Assembly: GCA_028641055.1 (NCBI GenBank)
Contig: CM054060.1
Coordinates: forward strand, 237,178,833-237,242,832
Reading direction: 5' to 3'
DNA length: 64,000 bases
From: Alopecurus myosuroides
Lineage: Eukaryota; Streptophyta; Magnoliopsida; Poales; Poaceae
In this document: piece by piece, positions 12,506 through 25,380 of the stretch
Position numbering within the stretch: the first letter of the stretch is position 1
Layout of the letters: each line of letters opens with the position of its first letter
Position numbers and translations under genes: made by a program
Notes under the pieces: model-generated
What the model was told of the DNA's origin: nothing
Database searches by the model: none
What the model saw: only the letters and a program-made list of their open reading frames with translations

Positions 12506-12787
12506 TAATATATAGTACATCCCCTACCAAGTCTTGTGCAAAGAAAATATAGTTCAGCTTCAGCCCTTCAATGCAACAAAGTAAAGCATCTTCAGGCTCC
12601 AGCGTTGCAAATCATGCTCCATGTAGGGTGAGGCACAATAGTAAAACAGAAGCATCGCATCAGCAGTAATAAATTATTAATGAAGCTTTCAAGCAACCAA
12701 GATATAAGGAAGTTCTGAATTTCCTCATTTTCTAGAGCTGAGAGCCTGAGACCAAACAATAGTACTATTTCCATCCAAATCGAGGCA
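12506..12787. other. Flank left of element B, no gene recognised
   Basis: It continues in sequence at 23754 once element B is removed. Nothing recognisable. Confidence 0.5.
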
Positions 12788-12792
12788 TGCAA
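12788..12792. repeat. Target-site duplication of B, left copy (TGCAA)
   Basis: Identical to 23749-23753. Together they show that B is a complete insertion. Confidence 0.93.
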
Positions 12793-15700
12793 TGTAACAT
12801 CCCCAATTTTTGCTAAATTAGGGTTGTGGTGTTGTTGGCATCTCATACATGCATGAATCAAAAATTCAAATCATGTTTTAAACAATTTGGTTTGTGAATT
12901 CAAATGGTTTCAGAAATATCCCGCAAATAGTACTTAAAAGGGGTTCCAAAATTTTGTATTGAAAAGTAATTCAATTTCACAAAACAAAAATATGGAAAGA
13001 TTGGAAATTTTATAAGCTTTCCAAAAAGTATTTTTGCCAAATTTTCTGTTCACAAAAAGGTCCCCAAAAAGTTGTTTTATGTTCTGTTTTAATATAGAAA
13101 AGGACCTTACCATAAAATTTGTAACCTTCAGGGGGTTTTTGCAAAACCGCCGTCTTCTACCTTTGACAGTAGGAGCAGCTCGGTGGCAGCGCCTCCGGCC
13201 GCTCTGCCACGCACCTCTGTGCCTGGCTCCTTGCGGGGATAAGGGCGAAAGAAGCCTACCGCCCCTCCCTCCTCCTGCTCGCTGCTCCGCTCTCTCTCCC
13301 TTTCTGTAACTCGCACCGAAGCAAACCCTAGCTCGCCGACGGGCCGCCGGTCGCCGCCGTTGTTCCCGGCCGTCCCCAACCCCCCCTGCACACCACCTTC
13401 CTCCTCTCGACCTCCTCTATCTCCTCGAGCTCGCGGAGAAGCAGGGAAGCCCGGGGGAGGCCTAATTTCATCGACGTTCGCCGCCATGGCCGCGGGCAAA
13501 ATTCGGTCGCCGCCCTCGATTTCCGCACGGACGAGCTTCCCCGACCACTCCTTCACGTTCCTGGTGAGGTACTGGTCCTCAAGGACCTCTGCCCTTGCTC
13601 CCTCCCCTTCCGTAGCAGCATGTTCCGTGAACCTCCGGCCGCCGCCGCGCCATGGTCGCCGGCGAGGTCTCCGGTGACCACTTGGTCACCCACCACCACC
13701 TATATGTTCCCCTGGGCCTCGTGGAGCTCCCCTTTGCCGCCAATTTGGGATTCCATCGTCGAATCCATCGAATTGCAACCGAGCTGTGAGATTTGAGTTC
13801 ATGCGACGTCACGGTGACGTCAGCATGACGTCACCGTGTTCTTTCAAAATTATTTAGAAATTGAGTTAAATACTGACACGTGGACCCCTCTGTTTAAATG
13901 AATTACAGAAAATATTTAAGAATGGAAAATTGAATATCTCCCAAAATATTAACCAGAAAATTATAATAAAAATATGGGAGTGATCAGAAAAATGTAATCT
14001 TTCCAAATATGTCATTTTCAATAATGTTTGAGAAAGTTGATTTTTGAACATTATTTAATGTTGTTAATTCATTTAAAAATAGAAAAATAAGATTTTATTC
14101 ATTAAAATTAGAAAATTAAAAGTTATATACCATTTTGCTCAAAATGATAAATGCAACCTATTTATGATGTTTTCAAGCTCATTTGAGCAACTAAAATGGT
14201 ACTCACTTCCATAACCGTCCGAAACCCCCTCCGGGGTCTATTTCGGGCAAATTTCAGAAATCTGCATTATTGAACATATGAACCCTAGCAACCCAACGAT
14301 CATGTTTAGGGCTTTATCTCAGTGCATTAACCTGCTCACGCATACATATTGCGCATTGCATCGATGCCATGATTGATTGTTATTTCTTTTTCGGTGTTGT
14401 TTCCCCCTCGTTAGAACGTGACCCCGAAGTGAAGGCCAACAACTCCATGGCGAATACTTGATCTTAACCGACAAGTCAAGCACTTATTCCTGAAGACTTT
14501 ATCTGGTTTTCTTATAACCAAGGCAAGCATAACCTCTTATCTGCTCATATATGGTTTCAAAGTGTTTTGAGTCTCGTACTTTGCATTCGGTTCCAAACTA
14601 TTTGGTGTCAGTAGATATAGTTCTCCTATACACTGCATAACCTAGATATCCTGATCCACTTCACCTAGCAGCTATAGGTTTGTTTGTGCGCGCTCCGCTA
14701 AACCTTGTGAGTCTTGCTTAGCCATGCCTAGTTGATGAGTCTGGTCAATGCGTGAATCTACTATGTCAGGTGTTTATGTTTTGAATTACCTTTGATAACT
14801 TGACTAATCACGGCATGGATGTGAGGCCACAATGGGTTGTGGCGTTTTGTCCTGTTCATGCCCCTAGGAGCGAGTTCTCGCCTTCGAGCCAAGACTGAGC
14901 GTACAGCCACACGTGGGCCGATGAACCCCGCCCGGCTAACTAACTTGTTTAACCTTATCCATGAGCCACGTAGTTTGAGATTTCCATCTGCGTGTGAGTC
15001 GGAAAATGTTTTGGAGAAAACTAGGTCGTGACCGGGACAAGTGATGGACGTACACGGATCTTGTTCCCGACTCACAGAACAGGTGCCGTCAGGAGGTGGC
15101 CAACTCCCTGTTGACGGGGTGGCCCTGTTTGGGTTGACTCATGGATATGGTTCGACAAGGTAAAGGCCGGGAATCGACCACCCTCTGACGGCACTTCCCG
15201 GACTAGTGCCAACCCGGTGGCACTAAGAGTCGGTTGGTACGTGTGGGTAAAGTTGTACACCCCTGCAGGGTTAAATCTTTTCGAAAAGCCATGTCTGCGG
15301 TTAAAGACGACTTGGTGACGGATTCTGTGATCATAGACAACTTAAACGGAATGATTAAAACTTGCTGATAACGAATGAAGGATGCCTCCTCGGAGATGCC
15401 GAGAGGGGTTACCTTGTAGTATGAGATAGTGTGGAACAACTGGAGGAGGTGATCTTTGAAGCACGAGGTGCTGAAATGTTTTGGTGGATTAAAAGATGAT
15501 GATTTCAGTAGTTGAGTAGCTTTCTCATCTGTTTTCAAAATACTCCATGAGACGTGCTGTTCCTTCCTCAACTTGCAAAACAAAGATTGCTTTATGCAAA
15601 TCAGCCTTCATGAAACCCTTTTCGAAATAGCAGATATATAATAGGTTAACTAAGTCTTGTTGAGTACCTCCCGTACTCAGGTTTGCTTAATTTTGGTTCA

Positions 15701-16382
15701 GGAGAAGATCTCACATCGGTGGTGTTTCAACGTGGACATCGACGGGTAGTTCGGGGTTCCCAGGTAGCAGCCTGGAATCTATGGGCTGGGACGTCGCCTT
15801 ATGTTGCGGCCTCTTAGGCCTTTTTGGTTCTTGTTGATTAGCAACATAATTTGCCTTCCGTTGTCTGATGTAATGTTGGGTCATGTGACCTCTGCTTGTA
15901 AGCTATACTCTAGTAACACCTGTTTAATACAAGTTTCATGTTTAGAGTACTGCTTTGATAGGTTGTTGGTTTCGAGCTCATTGTTATACAGTTTTGGCTA
16001 TGCCTGCATAGTTGTCGCAGTCGAGGGGTTGTGGAGCCGATGATCCATGTCCGAGCCCGCCTGTCGATGTGATCGGCCTGGGGCGAGGTAACCCCAGTAA
16101 CCCTCGATTGTTGTTGCACTTTCTGGACACATAGCATCTCTGTATAGCTTTGGTCCCGTTTCCTTCAGTTTCATTCGATTCGTGGACGCTTTGATATGCA
16201 TAGTTGGTTATGACTAGCATGGATACAAGGAGTAGTAGACTGGGGATCCGGACTACGTGCCGATGAATCCAGTCTGCCTGCCGTTGTTTGTTGCGGCCGG
16301 GGCTGGTAACCCTGAAGCCCTTGTGAGTCCGTGGCTAGGAGCACATAACAGTATGTATATCTTTGGGTCCGGGGTCGTGACA
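12793..16382 (+). repeat. 5' LTR of element B (3590 bp)
   Basis: Same length as the 3' LTR and about 99.4% identical by eye. Layout: AT-rich start, a GC-rich block at about 13170-13760, the phased TGACGTCA cluster at 13805-13833, an AT-rich block, then moderate-GC sequence to the GTCGTGACA end. Frames in the GC-rich block exist on both strands and are not considered genes. Confidence 0.93.
13805..13833. promoter_or_regulatory. Three TGACGTCA-type sites spaced 11 bp apart, 5' LTR of B
   Basis: GACGTC centred at 13807.5, then TGACGTCA centred at 13818.5 and 13829.5. TGACGTCA is the palindromic core bound by plant bZIP factors of the TGA/C-box class. Equal spacing of one helical turn puts all three on the same DNA face. 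A role in LTR transcription is inference. Confidence 0.6.
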
Positions 16383-16387
16383 AGTCT

Positions 16388-16400
16388 TGGTATCAGAGCA
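16388..16400 (+). promoter_or_regulatory. Primer binding site of element B
   Basis: TGGTATCAGAGCA, five bases after the LTR end, is complementary to initiator-Met tRNA. Confidence 0.88.
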
Positions 16401-17859
16401 GGACTGCCTGTAGGAAAACCTTATTGCTTGGTCGATGTCGAGTCTAGTGATTGTGAAAACTACTTTGAAACCTCAAATGAGTTGTGAAAAACCTTCTTAG
16501 GATTCTTTTTACTCCTTATCTGGTATCGCTCTAAACTCTGGGTCACCTTACCTGTTTTGATTTGAAAAGGTTTTGCTATCCCTTCTAGTCATTCAAAACC
16601 TAGGTGCCTTCTCTGGCAAGGACGTCTTTTACCCAAGTTGACCTAGTTATGAGTTTCCACAGTCGTGTGTGTTCCATATTCCGTTATCTCTTAATCTGGG
16701 AGATTTCCTTTCCATTCCAATCTCTCAGAGTTGTCCGGATTCCACATTTTTACATGTTCCAAAAGTCTGAAATCTTGAACCTCGAGATCTGCTTTTCATC
16801 TCGAATGTATTCTTCCTCTTTTGCTCAAATACTTCTGGAGCTAAGTTTGTCCTCTTAGAAAGATACTCCGTGATTGCTATTCCTAGTGTTCCTTAAGACA
16901 CTAAGAGAGTAGTTACTCCTTTGTTTTGGTTTTCAATCTTGGACTTGAACCGAAGGTCCCGGAATGTGCTGAGTTGCAGTGGGTTGAGTCATGTGGTTTT
17001 TAACCATGTAATGCTCACGCTATCAGTACAGGATGCTGACCTTTAACCCAAGTTCTGTTTCGTTGAATCCCGAGGAACATCTTCTACCTCAGGATAGCTA
17101 GAAAATTCCAACACTCATAGCCATAGGTTCTCTACTGGAACCAAAAAGGATCACAGCAAGAGTGATCATCCTGAATTCCACATCTTCGTTCTTATTTCAG
17201 TTATACCAAATCTTTTGCATGGGTTCTACAAATGAGTATTACCCTGTGCTTCAACTTGATCTGAGGATCTTCCCTGAGCATGAATCTACCCTTCAGTTGC
17301 TTTCAAATCTCTAACCGTTGTTTGGAAACCAGGTTACATATGGTGCTGGATTCTTCCAATGCGTTTGCTCTTGTTTTCCGTCAAAACATTCCACCTTGGG
17401 ATGTCAGGAGAAACAAACTCCAGAACCTCGTTCATCTCTAGGACCAGGTTAAAGTTTTGTAATCCACAGAATAAAGAAGTTTCATTAGCTTCTGTTCTAT
17501 CTTCGAATATCACACTCTTCTATATCAATAGGTTGTGTTAAGTTTCATGGCCTCAATGATGAAGTGATGTTCCTACATGTCTTCACTCACCCTTCCTCTA
17601 AGCTTGAATGCCTGAGAATGATGGGTCTATGTGTTGATGTGTGTACCAATTATTCTTAGCAATTCTTATTGCTCCGAAAAATCTAAGAAAACATCTGTAT
17701 CCTTCTTGGCCCTATTGGTCACCCGGACTCTGTTTGAAGTTGACTGTGTTACCAAATCCGTTCATTCCGGTGCACATTCTCGGTCAGAGAGTTAGGTTCA
17801 TACCAAAGCCCTCAAGACCTTATCGGGTGCTTTGAAAAGCAAGTTTCCTTCCAAACTCC
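16401..17859 (+). other. Interior of B, 5' part, no intact frame
   Basis: Corresponds to the gag-protease region of a gypsy element by position, but every frame is broken at short intervals and no motif could be recognised. Confidence 0.5.
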
Positions 17860-18450
17860 GAGACATACCGGTAGGTTGTGATGTTCTGGTTGTCTTTCTA
17901 GAAGTATCACCAGGTGGTTACCTGACCGTAACGTCTAAGCAAAGGGTAGTTTGAACTACTCCTTTCTCCAAGAAAACTATGCTGGATACCCTGGACAAGT
18001 AGGTTGAGCTTAAACAACAACTTGGAGAGTTGAAAGGCAAAAGCTCTGCCTAACTTGATCCTCTGTTAAGGGATGTCTAGTTTCCTTTGTGCTGAAGCAG
18101 GATAGTATCTCCTTAGTGGACATGCTATCATTCTACCTTGATTGGATTTGGGCTATCGTCAAATCGAGAAAAGATCCAAGGACTATCTTGATGGTGTTTC
18201 ACTCATGGTGTTTGGCCCGAGTACACCTCATGTCCTTTGGTCTGACCAATGTTCTGCCTTGTTCATATATCATATGAAACCCCTCTTCTTGGAGTGTTTT
18301 GATAAGCGTGTTGTCGAGCCCATCGATGACATTCCTACTTTCTCCAAGTTGCAAGAGGTTCATTTAGAACAACTGGCACTAATGTTGGAAACTTTTGAGA
18401 ACCATCTTTGTGTTATCACGAAGTTGTGCTCTCGGTGTTCGAAGTGACTT
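17860..18450 (+). pseudogene. Fossil gypsy reverse transcriptase in element B
   Basis: By eye this follows a chromovirus-type RT across all three frames. First comes ELKQQLGELKGKS (about 18009), as in the ELK..L.ELL.KG stretch before the RT core. Then LGYRQIEK (about 18145) for the GYHQIK motif, and MSFGLTN (about 18229) for the conserved MSFGLTNAP. Last is DKRVVEPIDDIPTFSK (about 18301) for the catalytic FIDDILIFSK segment. Frames change several times and stop codons are frequent, so no enzyme can be made. Element E carries the same altered PIDDIP version. The remnant shows descent from an autonomous gypsy element. Confidence 0.75.
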
Positions 18451-20143
18451 TCTCGATTCGTGTGCTTATGGTGAAAGTTGTCGCCGTGGATTCGAGTATA
18501 GTTTTCATGTTCCTTCGGGAATAATCCCTCGGTCATGCAGGTGTGGTCTATTCTTGAGATGGTTGGTTGTTACCTCCGTCTACTAGAATAAGTTTTCCGT
18601 CCACATTAAGCCACTGACTGATGTTTCGTAAAAGAGAAGAAGTTTAAGAACTTCGTTATCTTTGTATCGTCTCCCCAACAAGGACTCCGATGTGTTTCGA
18701 TGCAAGTAACCCAGGTAGGTGCAACCGTCTTTCTCAAGTTGCTAATACATGAGTTTTTCAATCTCACTCATCCTCTTGAGTGTGGCATCATAGTCCATAT
18801 CTTGAGAATCTAGTAAATGTATCTCGTTAGTAACCGGTGTAACCTCTATGATCAGATGTGCTGATTCTGAATCATCCTTCCACTAACCAGAGCTGAATCT
18901 CAAGCAGCAACGGTGGTTGGTGTTTCCTTAGGAGTATTGAGTTAGGTCCATTTGAGAATACGGCATGATTGATGTTGTGGTTGACACAATTAGCCGGAAG
19001 GCCTAATGTCATATCTCTTTGAATCCGTAAGAACAACCACTCTCCGTGAGGATTCTTGTGCGGTTCATTCTAACAAGTTTTCCCTCCCCGTTCTTCCAAA
19101 CCGGAGTTCTACGTTCACTTGATGACCTATAGAAGGCCTGTCATGAGCCTGATATTGGTATCTAGAACGTCCAAGATAAGTTGTAAGTTGATCTTTCCAA
19201 CATCTCTCTGCTGAACCTCCAAATCATTGTTCTCGTGAAAACAAGTTCCTCATGAGAACATCTCTTGGTGTTTTGTAACCGCCAGCGATCAGTTCCCTTT
19301 TTCAAGTTGTTTGTACTTGAAATTCCGTTCATCTCACACATTGTGTGAATTTGTCAGTCACTTCAGCCATGGGATCTTAACCATGTGGTAGATGTATTGC
19401 TACGTCCAATCCACAATAGGAAAGAGGTTCCTTATTCCCTTCTGGTGTTCCAATCCCCATTGGTTACCCATCCTTATGGTGTGACCAAGAGTTTCTCCTT
19501 CATTATGGTGTTCCAACATCTTTTGGTTACCCCTTAACGGTTGCGAAGTAACATCCTGATCTTGGAAAAGGATTTCAACAAACTTTGATGGACGAAAGTT
19601 CCGTTATCTTCCGTGTACACTCCGAAGAGTGAACATGATCATGTATCAAATTCTGTCCGACACATGATTACAGTGTTCTCTCGTGTTCTCCTTCGTCTAC
19701 GGATATTATGTCCTGTTATCCCAGACAATTCCCTCCATCTTGGTATTCTATCTTGAGAAAACCACGATGTCACAGGTTGTTCAACCTTTCTTTTCAAAAA
19801 GGATTTAAAGTCTTGTGCAAAGCTCATATTCCAAATCCTTTCAAGAACCATCGTCCGTAAACTTGAAACCTTCTCATGTGCCCTCCGTTACCTTGATGTG
19901 TTTCATGCCTGTTAACTCAAAAGTTCTTTACGAACATTCTTGTCATGAGTTAGCCATGAGATACTCGATCTTCGTAAAGATCATTTCCCAAGAGTTTCCC
20001 TCTTACCTAAGGTGTATCCGTTCAATACTTCAAGATGCTACGGATCAACCTCTTCGAGAAGAGAACCGCAAGGTTCGAGAAGATCGTTCAAAACCGGTGT
20101 TCCTTCTTTCTTCTCCTTCGGGAATCTCGGGACGAGATTCTTG
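18451..20143 (+). other. Interior of B, 3' part, decayed
   Basis: Colinear by position with RNase H and integrase, but no catalytic motif is readable. Just before the PPT the text reads like the C-terminal tail of chromovirus pol in a broken frame. The antisense of this stretch recurs in element E. Confidence 0.5.
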
Positions 20144-20158
20144 TAAGGGGGGTAGATT
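20144..20158 (+). promoter_or_regulatory. Polypurine tract of element B
   Basis: TAAGGGGGGTAGATT directly abuts the 3' LTR. It is identical to the tract of element E. Confidence 0.85.
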
Positions 20159-23100
20159 TGTAACATCCCCAATTTTTGCTAAATTAGGGTTGTGGTGTTG
20201 TTGGCATCTCATACATGCATGAATCAAAAATTCAAATCATGTTTTAAACAATTTGGTTTGTGAATTCAAATGGTTTCAGAAATATCCCGCAAATAGTACT
20301 TAAAAGGGGTTCCAAAATTTTGTATTGAAAAGTAATTCAATTTCACAAAACAAAAATATGGAAAGATTGGAAATTTTATAAGCTTTCCAAAAAGTATTTT
20401 TGCCAAATTTTCTGTTCACAAAAAGGTCCCCAAAAAGTTGTTTTATGTTCTGTTTTAATATAGAAAAGGACCTTATCATAAAATTTGTAGCCTTCAGGGG
20501 GTTTTTGCAAAACCGCCGTCTTCTACCTTTGACAATAGGAGCAGCTCGGTGGCAGCGCCTCCGGCCGCTCTGCCACGCACCTCTGTGCCTGGCTCCTTGC
20601 GGGGATAAGGGCGAAAGAAGCCTACCGCCCCTCCCTCCTCCTGCTCGCTGCTCCGCTCTCTCTCCCTTTCTGTAACTCGCACCGAAGCAAACCCTAGCTC
20701 GCCGACGGGCCGCCGGTCGCCGCCGTTGTTCCCGGCCGTCCCCAACCCCCCCTGCACACCACCTTCCTCCTCTCGACCTCCTCTATCTCCTCGAGCTCGC
20801 GGAGAAGCAGGGAAGCCCGGGGGAGGCCTAATTTCATCGACGTTCGCCGCCATGGCCGCGGGCAAAATTCGGTCGCCGCCCTCGATTTCCGCACGGACGA
20901 GCTTCCCCGACCACTCCTTCACGTTCCTGGTGAGGTACTGGTCCTCAAGGACCTCTGCCCTTGCTCCCTCCCCTTCCGTAGCAGCATGTTCCGTGAACCT
21001 CCGGCCGCCGCCGCGCCATGGTCGCCGGCGAGGTCTCCGGTGACCACTTGGTCACCCACCACCACCTATATGTTCCCCTGGGCCTCGTGGAGCTCCCCTT
21101 TGCCGCCAATTTGGGATTCCATCGTCGAATCCATCGAATTGCAACCGAGCTGTGAGATTTGAGTTCATGCGACGTCACGGTGACGTCAGCATGACGTCAC
21201 CGTGTTCTTTCAAAATTATTTAGAAATTGAGTTAAATACTGACACGTGGACCCCTCTGTTTAAATGAATTACAGAAAATATTTAAGAATGGAAAATTGAA
21301 TATCTCCCAAAATATTAACCAGAAAATTATAATAAAAATATGGGAGTGATCAGAAAAATGTAATCTTTCCAAATATGTCATTTTCAATAATGTTTGAGAA
21401 AGTTGATTTTTGAACATTATTTAATGTTGTTAATTCATTTAAAAATAGAAAAATAAGATTTTATTCATTAAAATTAGAAAATTAAAAGTTATATACCATT
21501 TTGCTCAAAATGATAAATGCAACCTATTTATGATGTTTTCAAGCTCATTTGAGCAACTAAAATGGTACTCACTTCCATAACCGTCCGAAACCCCCTCCGG
21601 GGTCTATTTCGGGCAAATTTCAGAAATCTGCATTATTTAACATATGAACCCTAGCAACCCAACGATCATGTTTAGGGCTTTATATCAGTGCATTAACCTG
21701 CTCACGCATACATATTGCGCATTGCATCGATGCCATGATTGATTGTTATTTCTCTTTCGGTGTTGTTTCCCCCTCGTTAGAACGTGACCCCGAAGTGAAG
21801 GCCAACAAGTCCATGGCGAATACTTGATCTTAACCGACAAGTCAAGCACTTATTCCTGAAGGCTTTATCTGGTTTTCTTATAACCAAGGCAAGCATAACC
21901 TCTTATCTGCTCATATATGGTTTCAAAGTGTTTTGAGTCTCGTACTTTGCATTCGGTTCCAAACTATTTGGTGTCAGTAGATATAGTTCTCCTATACACT
22001 GCATAACCTAGATATCCTGATCCACTTCACCTAGCAGCTATAGGTTTGTTTGTGCGCGCTCTGCTAAACCTTGTGAGTCTTGCTTAGCCATGCCTAGTTG
22101 ATGAGTCTGGTCAATGCGTGAATCTACTATGTCAGGTGTTTATGTTTTGAATTACCTTTGATAACTTGACTAATCACGGCATGGATGTGAGGCCACAATG
22201 GGTTGTGGCGTTTTGTCCTGTTCATGCCCCTAGGAGCGAGTTATCGCCTTCGAGCCAAGACTGAGCGTACAGCCACACGTGGGCCGATGAACCCCGCCCG
22301 ACTAACTAACTTGTTTAACCTTATCCATGAGCCACGTAGTTTGAGATTTCCATCTGCGTGTGAGTCGGAAAATGTTTTGGAGAAAACTAGGTCGTGACCG
22401 GGACAAGTGATGGACGTACACGGATCTTGTTCCCGACTCACAGAACAGGTGCCGTCAGGAGGTGGCCAACTCCCTGTTGACGGGGTGGCCCTGTTTGGGT
22501 TGACTCATGGATATGGTTCGACAAGGTAAAGGCCGGGAATCGACCACCCTCTGCCGGCACTTCCCGGACTAGTGCCAACCCGGTGGCACTAAGAGTCGGT
22601 TGGTACGTGTGGGTAAAGTTGTACACCCCTGCAGGGTTAAATCTTTTCGAAAAGCCGTGTCTGCGGTTAAAGACGACTTGGTGACGGATTCTGTGATCAT
22701 AGACAACTTAAACGGAATGATTAAAACTTGCTGATAACGAATGAAGGATGCCTCCTCGGAGATGCCGAGAGGGGTTACCTTGTAGTATGAGATAGTGTGG
22801 AACAACTGGAGGAGGTGATCTTTTAAGCACGAGGTGCTGAAATGTTTTGGTGGATTAAAAGATGATGATTTCAGTAGTTGAGTAGCTTTCTCATCTGTTT
22901 TCAAAATAATCCATGAGACGTGATGTTCCTTCCTCAACTTGCAAAACAAAGATTGCTTTATGCAAATCAGCCTTCATGAAACCCTTTTCGAAATAGCAGA
23001 TATATAATAGGTTAACTAAGTCTTGTTGAGTACCTCCCGTACTCAGGTTTGCTTAATTTTGGTTCAGGAGAAGATCTCACATCGGTGGTGTTTCAACGTG

Positions 23101-23748
23101 GACATCGACGGGTAGTTCGGGGTTCCCAGGTAGCAGCCTGGAATCTATGGGCTGGGACGTCGCCTTATGTTGCGGCCTCTTAGGCCTTTTTGGTTCTTGT
23201 TGATTAGCAACATAATTTGCCTTCCGTTGTCTGATGTAATGTTGGGTCATGTGACCTCTGCTTGTAAGCTATACTCTAGTAACACCTGTTTAATACAAGT
23301 TTCATGTTTAGAGTACTGCTTTGATCGGTTGTTGGTTTCGAGCTCATTGTTATAAATTTTTGGCTATGCCTGCATAGTTGTCGCAGTCGAGGGGTTGTGG
23401 AGCCGATGATCCATGTCCGAGCCCGCCTGTCGATGTGATCGGCCTGGGGCGAGGTAACCCCAGTAACCCTCGATTGTTGTTGCACTTTCTGGACACATAG
23501 CATCTCTGTATAGCTTTGGTCCCGTTTCCTTCAGTTTCATTCGATTCGTGGACGCTTTGATATGCATAGTTGGTTATGACTAGCATGGATACAAGGAGTA
23601 GTAGACTGGGGATCCGGACTACGTGCCGATGAATCCAGTCTGCCTGCCGTTGTTTGTTGCGGCCGGGGCTGGTAACCCTGAAGCCCTTGTGAGTCCGTGG
23701 TTAGGAGCACATAACAGTATGTATATCTTTGGGTCCGGGGTCGTGACA
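20159..23748 (+). repeat. 3' LTR of element B (3590 bp)
   Basis: Pairs with 12793-16382. Same length, about 20 substitutions. Confidence 0.93.
21171..21199. promoter_or_regulatory. Three TGACGTCA-type sites spaced 11 bp apart, 3' LTR of B
   Basis: Centres at 21173.5, 21184.5 and 21195.5; identical to the 5' LTR cluster. Confidence 0.6.
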
Positions 23749-23753
23749 TGCAA
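23749..23753. repeat. Target-site duplication of B, right copy (TGCAA)
   Basis: Matches 12788-12792. Confidence 0.93.
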
Positions 23754-25380
23754 AGAATGTAAAACCTCCACGAACTTGCTTGTACCGGTCTTCGTCCAAC
23801 ATGTGGAGGATGAACCTGACTTTATGGAGCAAATAGGGAGTTGTATAGACAAGCGTTGCTGATGGAACAAGCTACTTGCTCGTAGACGACAGCGTGATGG
23901 CGAACTAAACACACGGATCTGTGAGTGCAAGAATAGCCGGAAGGATGGTGCATGCAAGCCTTTGTTCGACTTTCTTTTTGTGTGTGAAACGGGGCAAAAT
24001 CTTTTCCTAAATCTATTTGTTAAGAAGAAGAGAATCGCCAAATTAATTTATAAAAATCGGGTGAAAACCGTTACAAAAGATCTCATGCTCACTACTCCCA
24101 AAACATCAAACTCCCCGTCTATCATGATATAACGCACCAAACGCAACTGAACACGACCAACACATGGCTCAACATATCGCAAACAAACTCCACTGAAAAC
24201 TCGAATTCAGACTCATTAACAATGGCAACTCTAGAAGATGAGATATTCATCACATGGCCACCTTCTGTGATGCTCCAATCTTCTCACTTTTACTCTTGGA
24301 CGATTTCTCCTTGCAAAATTCTATCTTCTTGCTTTTCCTCCGGATTTCCCTCTCCTTCAAAAGGCACCTAATCGTCTTTCGAGTACCAGTGTCATCAGCC
24401 TCCAAGCTAGCAAGGAAGTCGCAGCATTTTGGCGAAAAGAGCTCCAGGAACAGGCGGCGACCCACGGGATGCCACAACCTTGTCACCCACATGAACCACC
24501 TAACCAAAAGGCTCTCGCCTGGCAAGGGAGAAACAACAATACTCGAACCAACACAGTCAATAGAGTCAAGCGACTTGCTAGGCTCCAGCTGTGATGGTGT
24601 GGGCAACATAGCCACAACCGATGTCTCAACCGATCCTACCTGTTGATGCAGCGTTGACAAAGGCGAGGAAAACTCCACACATTACCCATGTAACTCGAGC
24701 ATCAACTGCATCATCAGAATCACAACCCCATCAACGTCATAGCTCTCCGAGGCCACCAACACAACACGCTACAACGACAAGAATTTTGTTCCTATAGGGG
24801 CGTGTCCGCGTGTTTGTTGCGGGTTAGAAACCTCATATGTTGTTGATGTGCATGCATTGCCCTGGTGGACGACCCATCGACTGGCGGAAGCCACCGAGAG
24901 GAATGCGGCGGCAGCGCCTACATGAGGACATGCAAGAGGAATCCATGACCTCGTTTTGTTGTCTTTCTTTTGATGGACATTAGTATGGTTGTGCTTCATT
25001 AGTTTAATGGGGTTGATACATGACATAACCAGCAGGATACATAGACTCTATCTAGAGTATTATGATTTTCCCCTGAACATATCCGCAAGTCTATCAGTTT
25101 TGATATGAAAGAGAGCTTATTTCTCAGTCACTTTTTCAATCGATAGATGTGTGTAGAGATTCGTGTATGTCTTGGGTTATTTTATTCTTTGTCTAGACGT
25201 TAGGTTTGCTTGTATGTGCTGATATTGACTCCATCTATTTCGTGCTACCTTTTATGTTTTGTTGGGCTGGTTTTGCCCAGGAGACTTGGGGCCTTTTTTC
25301 ATATTATATTTTGTTGTTTTGTGTGTTGTGTTTATTTCAGGATGTGTATCGCAGCATTCAGAGTTAGTGAACGAATAGTA
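23754..25380. other. Unassigned stretch between elements B and C
   Basis: No transposon terminus or host gene recognised. At about 24035-24070 the minus strand reads like the 3' tail of some grass LINEs (cccgatttttataaattaattt), but no poly(A) or coding match backs this. One antisense frame is listed separately. Confidence 0.4.
24250..24678 (-). CDS. Hypothetical frame, 142 codons, function unknown
   Basis: The longest frame of this stretch, ending in a Lys/Ser-rich tail (KSSKSKSEKIGASQK). It starts at an ATG but has no promoter or splice signals that I can see, and no domain is recognised. The Lys/Arg-rich segment REREIRRKSKKIEF looks protein-like rather than random, so a fragment of a transposon protein is possible. 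Equally it may be chance. Confidence 0.2.
   Translation of the reverse strand: MEFSSPLSTLHQQVGSVETSVVAMLPTPSQLEPSKSLDSIDCVGSSIVVSPLPGESLLVRWFMWVTRLWHPVGRRLFLELFSPKCCDFLASLEADDTGTRKTIRCLLKEREIRRKSKKIEFCKEKSSKSKSEKIGASQKVAM

Larger units (their letters stand above)
12793..23748 (+). mobile_element. LTR retrotransposon B, complete but non-autonomous
   Basis: Two 3590 bp LTRs (TGTAACATCC...GTCGTGACA), TSD TGCAA on both sides, PBS TGGTATCAGAGCA at 16388-16400 and PPT TAAGGGGGGTAGATT at 20144-20158. All parts needed in cis for reverse transcription and integration are present. The 3.8 kb interior has only stop-ridden remnants of gypsy pol. LTRs differ at about 20 positions, so the insertion is recent. 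Members of the same family are B and E; enzymes must come from a related autonomous chromovirus-like element (inference from the RT remnant and PPT/PBS type). Confidence 0.93.

Noticed and set aside
13128..13677. Pro/Arg-rich frames in the B LTR (also 20494-21043) and E LTR (35146-35864, 42512-43229)
   Set aside because: Same composition effect in LTR GC-rich blocks; B and E versions do not encode a shared protein.
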